NCBI GenBank assembly: GCA_000969725.1 | Contig: JXSR01S019637.1 | Reading direction: 5' to 3' (one strand) | Length of the DNA stretch: 21,925 nt | From: Ophiothrix spiculata | Lineage: Eukaryota > Echinodermata > Ophiuroidea > Amphilepidida > Ophiotrichidae | Shown: positions 18,861-21,925 of the stretch, piece after piece | Position numbering within the stretch: position 1 is the first letter of the stretch | How the letters are laid out: every line of letters begins with the position of its first letter | Made by a program: the position numbers and the translations under genes | The notes under the pieces: model-generated | What the model saw: only the letters and a program-made list of their open reading frames with translations | Database searches by the model: none | What the model was told of the DNA's origin: nothing

Positions 18861-19627
18861 ATACATGAGTCCTTGTTGAACTTCTCTTTTATAACCTAAA
18901 CAATGTGACACATATCTCACCCCATCTACAATACGATCTCGATTCCTATGTTGATGTCCAAATACATGGACCTTGCTCTGCATATGTCGAACTTGGCCCT
19001 CTAGAGTTGAGCATCCTGCATACCTAGTAAAGTTGAACCCTGCCATAGCGCCCTGTCTAGCAGGCATTTCCGTTGGAAGTCCCAAGTGTTCACGCTCCAA
19101 GCCAACTCTCCTGATATCTCCCTCATCTGCTTTGATTAGATCTTGTCTGGGTAGAAAATGGCTGAATGAAATCACTGGCGCATCGTATGTTTTCACCCTG
19201 TCTTTACACAAATCAGAGAAATATTTTGAAGGAGAAAATGATGGTTCTTTAGGCCAAACACACATGTGATTATCCATCCATAATGTTTTTGTCTTATTGA
19301 CATCTTCCAATGGAGATTCTACCCACAGAGTGCTATGAGGGTCATCATCTGGTGTGGCATACCATGAGAATAATGGAACAATCCATAAATCAGATGTTTC
19401 TAGAAAATCACCAGTTTGTGTTTCTAGATTTGAATTACCTGGTGTTTCTAGATATAAATTGTTAGGTGTTTCTAGATGTGTATTTGTTGGTTTATCATCT
19501 GTTTTGATGGTAATTTTCTTAGCATCTGTGTGAACACCTATGTCATGACATATCTTGATGATTTCATGAAATTTGTCCACGGATGTTTGATTGGTTTGTT
19601 TATCTCGAATCCACAGCTCATGATTAC
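18825..19627 (-). CDS. Phosphoesterase exon 2 (terminal)
   Basis: Terminal exon of 803 nt that opens inside the GNHE motif and ends at TGA 18825. It encodes the cap region, SHFLPRQDL and the C-terminal FGHQH ligands. The frame is open without interruption from the acceptor at 19628 to the stop, about 267 codons. That is far longer than any other open frame in the window and supports a working gene rather than a pseudogene. Confidence 0.9.
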
Positions 19628-21021
19628 CTACAGAAAAACAAATTGAAAATGTAGCATTTAGTACGAGGATTTTTTTACAGGAGCATCTGGAGCAAATTGT
19701 GCCTTGTGCCAGGTGATTCGTCCCGAAGGGGGGGGGGGGTACTCAAGTTAGGTTTTGGTAGGGGTGTGCCGCTGGGCAATTTGAAGTACCACCTATGTAT
19801 ATACCATTTTTCAAGAAAAAGGGAACCATCCATATACCAAAATCCTAAAAATTTTAAGTCAAATTTATACAAAAATTGAAATTTTCTCTGAAAATTTTCG
19901 CTAATTTGGCGCAAATTTCCTAATTTTTGTTTGAAATTTAGAAAAAAAATTGAGCCATTTTGGCCCAAATTTTAGACAATTTTGAAACACAAAGCCATCA
20001 AAATACCACATTTTGCTAAAAAAAGGACCCATTGGCATACCAGACAGCCTGATTTTGCTACCCAAGTTTTCAGCACATCCCCGTAATCACTTTTGTATTA
20101 AGTACCCCCCCCCCCACCGGGATTCGTCAAAGGCTCCAAGTTCACCAATACATTTTTGTACACAGATGAGCAATTTTCAGGTTCTATATACAATCCTTAA
20201 TAAAAAGCTTGAAATGAAACTTAACATATGTTGCTTTGGAGAAAATAGCTAATAAGAATATAGCGGCACCATGATTTTCAAAGTGGGGGGGGGGGGAAGG
20301 TGGGCAAGGCTTATTTATGACAAGATAAAAATTCTATTCATTTTGAATAGAGTTCTGTTCTCATTTTGACCAGTTTCCTATTAAAAAATATTTTATAAGA
20401 AATTCTATTAGAGAAACTAATACTATCCTCGTCAAAAGTATAAGAATTCTATTCTTTTTGATTAAAAGAGTTCTGTTCATTTTGACCAGTTTTCTATTCA
20501 GATATATTTGACAATGAATTCTATTCAAAAAACAAATATGATCCTTGTCAAAAGTATACTAAGAATTTTATTCATTTTGATTAGAGTTCTGTTCATTTTG
20601 ACCAGTTTTCTATTCAAATATATTTGACAAGATCTATTTAAAAAATGAATAGAATTTTTCTAGCGTGTAAGATCTGAATTTTATGGGCTGCAGGGGGCGT
20701 TTTAAAGCTTTTGTACCAAAAAATTGTCAAAATTAGGCTGATTTTGCACGCCCCTCCAACATCCCCCTTTGGATTTGCTGCTGGTTACGATATGCCAATT
20801 CAACTCATTGCTTGTGCGTATTTACCTGGTACAAAGAAGACATCTTGAAATTTGCGGCAAAGTGACTTGAGAGTTGCTGCCAGTAGAGGGAGCTTGTCAG
20901 TGACGTCGCCAGCCAATAGTAAGACGTCGTCTTGATACTTGGTTTCGGATATGTTTTCCACCCATTCTAGGTTGTCCTTGTAGTCTACATGGATGTCAGA
21001 TATTGCAAACACACGCGCCAT
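18825..21021 (-). CDS. Calcineurin-like metallophosphoesterase, complete two-exon gene
   Basis: Exon 1 is 21021-20826 and exon 2 is 19627-18825 (999 nt, 332 aa plus stop). The donor CAG|gtaaat and acceptor tctgtag|GT split codon 66 (phase 1), so VPG-NHELW exists only after splicing. Visible motifs in order: SDIH (D9, H11), AGDVTD (D39), GNHE (N67, H68), VPLFSWY (about 149-155), SHFLPRQDL (H222) and FGHQH (H290, H292). These are the classic binuclear-metal ligands of the calcineurin-like fold. The SWY and SHFLPRQ blocks match my memory of a cytosolic family also found in plants and bacteria; substrate unknown. No signal peptide or membrane segment is seen. The ATG at 21021 starts MARVFAISD, where family members usually begin. 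Oddities: residues 113-144 are four 8-residue repeats inserted between the N-terminal half-domain and VPLFSWY, and the last 11 codons coincide with a 33-bp minisatellite unit. The intron (1198 nt) contains a transposon and a tandem repeat. Family assignment is firm, substrate is not. Confidence 0.9.
19392..19491 (-). repeat. In-frame 24-bp coding minisatellite, 4 units
   Basis: The plus-strand core GTTTCTAGA starts at 19396, 19420, 19444 and 19468, exactly 24 bp apart. On the coding strand this yields 8-residue units THLETP / NNLYLETP / GNSNLETQ / TGDFLETS (residues about 113-144). Each unit shares L-E-T. Because 24 is a multiple of three, unit gain or loss keeps the reading frame. It sits in a loop between the GNHE half and the VPLFSWY strand, where length variation is likely tolerated. 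Confidence 0.92.
19723..20120. mobile_element. Poly-G-ended element, member 3, inside the phosphoesterase intron
   Basis: Ends CCGAAGGGGGGGGGGGTACT and, inverted, CCGGTGGGGGGGGGGGGTAC. The perfect 8-bp duplication GATTCGTC lies at 19715-19722 and 20121-20128. Intact duplication and long G runs suggest a fairly young insertion. Non-coding. Confidence 0.9.
20323..20659. repeat. ~117-bp AT-rich tandem repeat, about 2.7 units
   Basis: GTTCTGTTC followed by CATTTTGACCAGTTTTCTATT recurs at 20352, 20470 and 20586. AAAAATTCTATTCATTTT at the left edge is inverted at the right edge (AAAATGAATAGAATTTTT), so the array may itself be an element with inverted ends. It lies in the phosphoesterase intron. 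Confidence 0.85.
20826..21021 (-). CDS. Phosphoesterase exon 1
   Basis: First coding exon: 65 codons plus one base, from ATG 21021 to the donor CAG|gtaaat. It carries the first two metal sites (SDIH and AGDVTD). Directly upstream of the ATG, 22 bases away, is an acceptor-like tttcag (exon edge at 21043), so a 5' UTR or coding exon further upstream is plausible. Confidence 0.9.
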
Positions 21022-21122
21022 GATATGCTGATAACCACCACACCTGAAATGGCGATATGAAATGGGGGATTATTTCTTGACATTAATCCATGTAAACCTT
21101 CATTCATTGACCCAATGAGTTA

Positions 21123-21270
21123 TGGTGCGTTCAGACTCCAGCGATATCATCACAGCAACATCGCTCGATACGCAGTCTTGAAATTTTAAAGCGCACTTCT
21201 CGTAACGTGTGTAAAAACTGCGTATCGAGGGATGTTGCAGTGATGAAATCGCTGGACTCAGAATGCACCA
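21123..21270. mobile_element. PIF/Harbinger-like MITE (148 bp)
   Basis: Ends TGGTGCGTTCAGACTCCAGC and, inverted, TGGTGCATTCTGAGTCCAGC. TTA on both sides (21120-21122, 21271-21273) fits the 3-bp TWA target of PIF/Harbinger transposons. The arms continue with ATCGCTCGATACGCAGT / ACTGCGTATCGAGGGAT. It lies about 100 bp upstream of the phosphoesterase start codon. Confidence 0.88.
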
Positions 21271-21303
21271 TTAGCAGTGCTGACCATTAGTGTCATTTAG
21301 TAC

Positions 21304-21414
21304 CTCAGAACTAACGCTGTTTGTTTGTTTACCTCGGTTGGTCCGTGACGGACACATGCCATTAGATCCATGATGAACTCATGGTCTCTTCCAAGCTCAT
21401 ACAAAAGTACCAAC
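21304..21414 (-). other. Candidate upstream exon of the phosphoesterase gene
   Basis: On the minus strand an acceptor-like ctatccag precedes an exon opening at 21414. Donor choices are GAG|gtaaac (exon end 21333) or GAG|gtacta (exon end 21304). Only one frame is open (LVLLYELGRDHEFIMDL...MACVRHGPTE). If the 21304 donor joins the acceptor at 21043, the frame runs straight into MARVFAISD and would add an N-terminal extension. With the 21333 donor it is out of frame, and the exon would be 5' UTR with a small upstream ORF. I do not recognise the peptide. A transposon (21123-21270) lies in the presumed intron. Confidence 0.3.
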
Positions 21415-21626
21415 CTGGATAGCCAGAAATGGCTAATCTATGCATGCTGGCCAATGCATCTTTGAAAAGATGCCGAAAATAGAAAAGATAGCAAGAAAAA
21501 GAGAAAGAGAAAGATGGCCACACCCTACACAATTGTACAATTTACTCTCAGCCCTTACTTCGTGAGAAAAGAAATCAGGAATTCTAATCTCATGCCCCGA
21601 TGCAAAGGCTTAATGTTGATTTCCAT

Positions 21627-21665
21627 TTCTACCTTCAAGACAGCTATTACTACCTTCAAGACAGA
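21627..21665. repeat. Short direct repeat CTACCTTCAAGACAG
   Basis: The 15-base word occurs twice about 20 bp apart. It is a simple local duplication. Confidence 0.75.
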
Positions 21666-21925
21666 ACTATTATGATATTTATTAAACCGACAAATTGAAC
21701 TCTAATCACACATCCTACAATAGCTTCAGTCACACAAACAACTATGATGATCAGGTCATCTAAAACTCTATTGTGATGCAGATTTAACTGCTTTAATGGA
21801 GTATAAATGATCCAGATCCAGAACAGGTCACTCAATATCCCCTTTTGTAGCGCACCCAGGGACTGGATAAAATGGATCTTGACTTGCTTGTTGGGTCTGA
21901 TACGAAATATCCAACTGAAAGCATC
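21654..21925 (-). other. Open frame entering from the right edge, unproven
   Basis: The minus strand is open for about 90 codons from the window edge to a TGA near 21654. It begins DAFSWIFRIRPNKQVKIHF and later becomes rich in I, V and L. No splice sites or motif are recognised. It could be an exon end, a transposon fragment or chance. Confidence 0.2.

Larger units (their letters stand above)
19628..20825 (-). other. Intron of the phosphoesterase gene
   Basis: GT-AG intron of 1198 nt in phase 1. It contains a poly-G-ended transposon (19723-20120) and an AT-rich tandem repeat (about 20323-20659). No additional exon with proper splice sites is apparent, and the exon-exon join restores the conserved GNHE motif, so no exon appears to be missing. 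Confidence 0.85.

Noticed and set aside
18973-19269. 98-codon plus-strand open frame opposite phosphoesterase exon 2
   Set aside because: Antisense shadow of a well-supported coding exon with conserved catalytic motifs on the other strand.
19731-20296. Runs of 10-12 G or C as possible G-quadruplexes
   Set aside because: Single isolated runs, without the four closely spaced G-tracts a quadruplex needs on one strand; three of them are transposon ends.

Overview
The window looks like AT-rich, repeat-dense nuclear DNA from an animal, most plausibly a marine invertebrate. This is inferred from the split genes with GT-AG introns, the near absence of long open frames, and the many short non-autonomous DNA transposons (hAT-, Tc1/mariner- and PIF/Harbinger-like ends with matching target-site duplications). 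The phylum is not proven by the sequence; an echinoderm or hemichordate is only my guess. There is no sign of bacterial gene organisation, CRISPR or rRNA/tRNA genes.

Only one gene is securely recognised. It is a complete two-exon calcineurin-like metallophosphoesterase on the minus strand (exon 1 20826-21021, exon 2 18825-19627, 332 codons plus stop). All expected metal-ligand motifs are present, and one of them (GNHE) is created across the intron. The gene carries two in-frame minisatellites. One is a 24-bp unit x4 that makes an 8-residue LET-repeat loop. The other is a ~33-bp (11-codon) array that begins in the last codons and runs on through the 3' UTR. A further upstream exon (about 21304/21333-21414) may belong to it.

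On the plus strand the left half holds what looks like a small split gene of unknown function. A short exon (3146-3207, or 3115-3207 if it starts at an ATG below a TATA box) ends in a perfect gtaagt donor in phase 0. It is followed by two homologous phase-0 3'-terminal exons at 4049-4174 and 8089-8163, which suggests alternative last exons or a partial tandem duplication.

The rest is mostly transposon debris, listed left to right: a LINE reverse-transcriptase tail (141-275); a 'GATTTCACTAACG' MITE (377-629, with an inverted second copy at 9052-9285); AGGTCA-rich repeats (1570-2230 and 10440-11375); a 450-470 bp repeat with a ~185-bp near-perfect hairpin (4245-4698 and 16536-17004); a 1.3-kb element with GCATACCTGCCAAC ends (5431-6767); a run of four MITEs (8333-9285); a nested hairpin (9500-9907); several foldback elements; hAT-like elements (13887-14195, 16150-16339); a 1044-bp foldback transposon whose spacer contains an exon-like segment (14444-15487); and three copies of a poly-G-ended family with 8-9 bp target-site duplications (15612-15923, 17149-17481, 19723-20120), one of them inside the phosphoesterase intron. 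Stretches 1100-1570, 2240-3040, 6772-7060, 9908-10280, 12212-13050 and 21300-21925 hold nothing I can name with confidence beyond what is listed.
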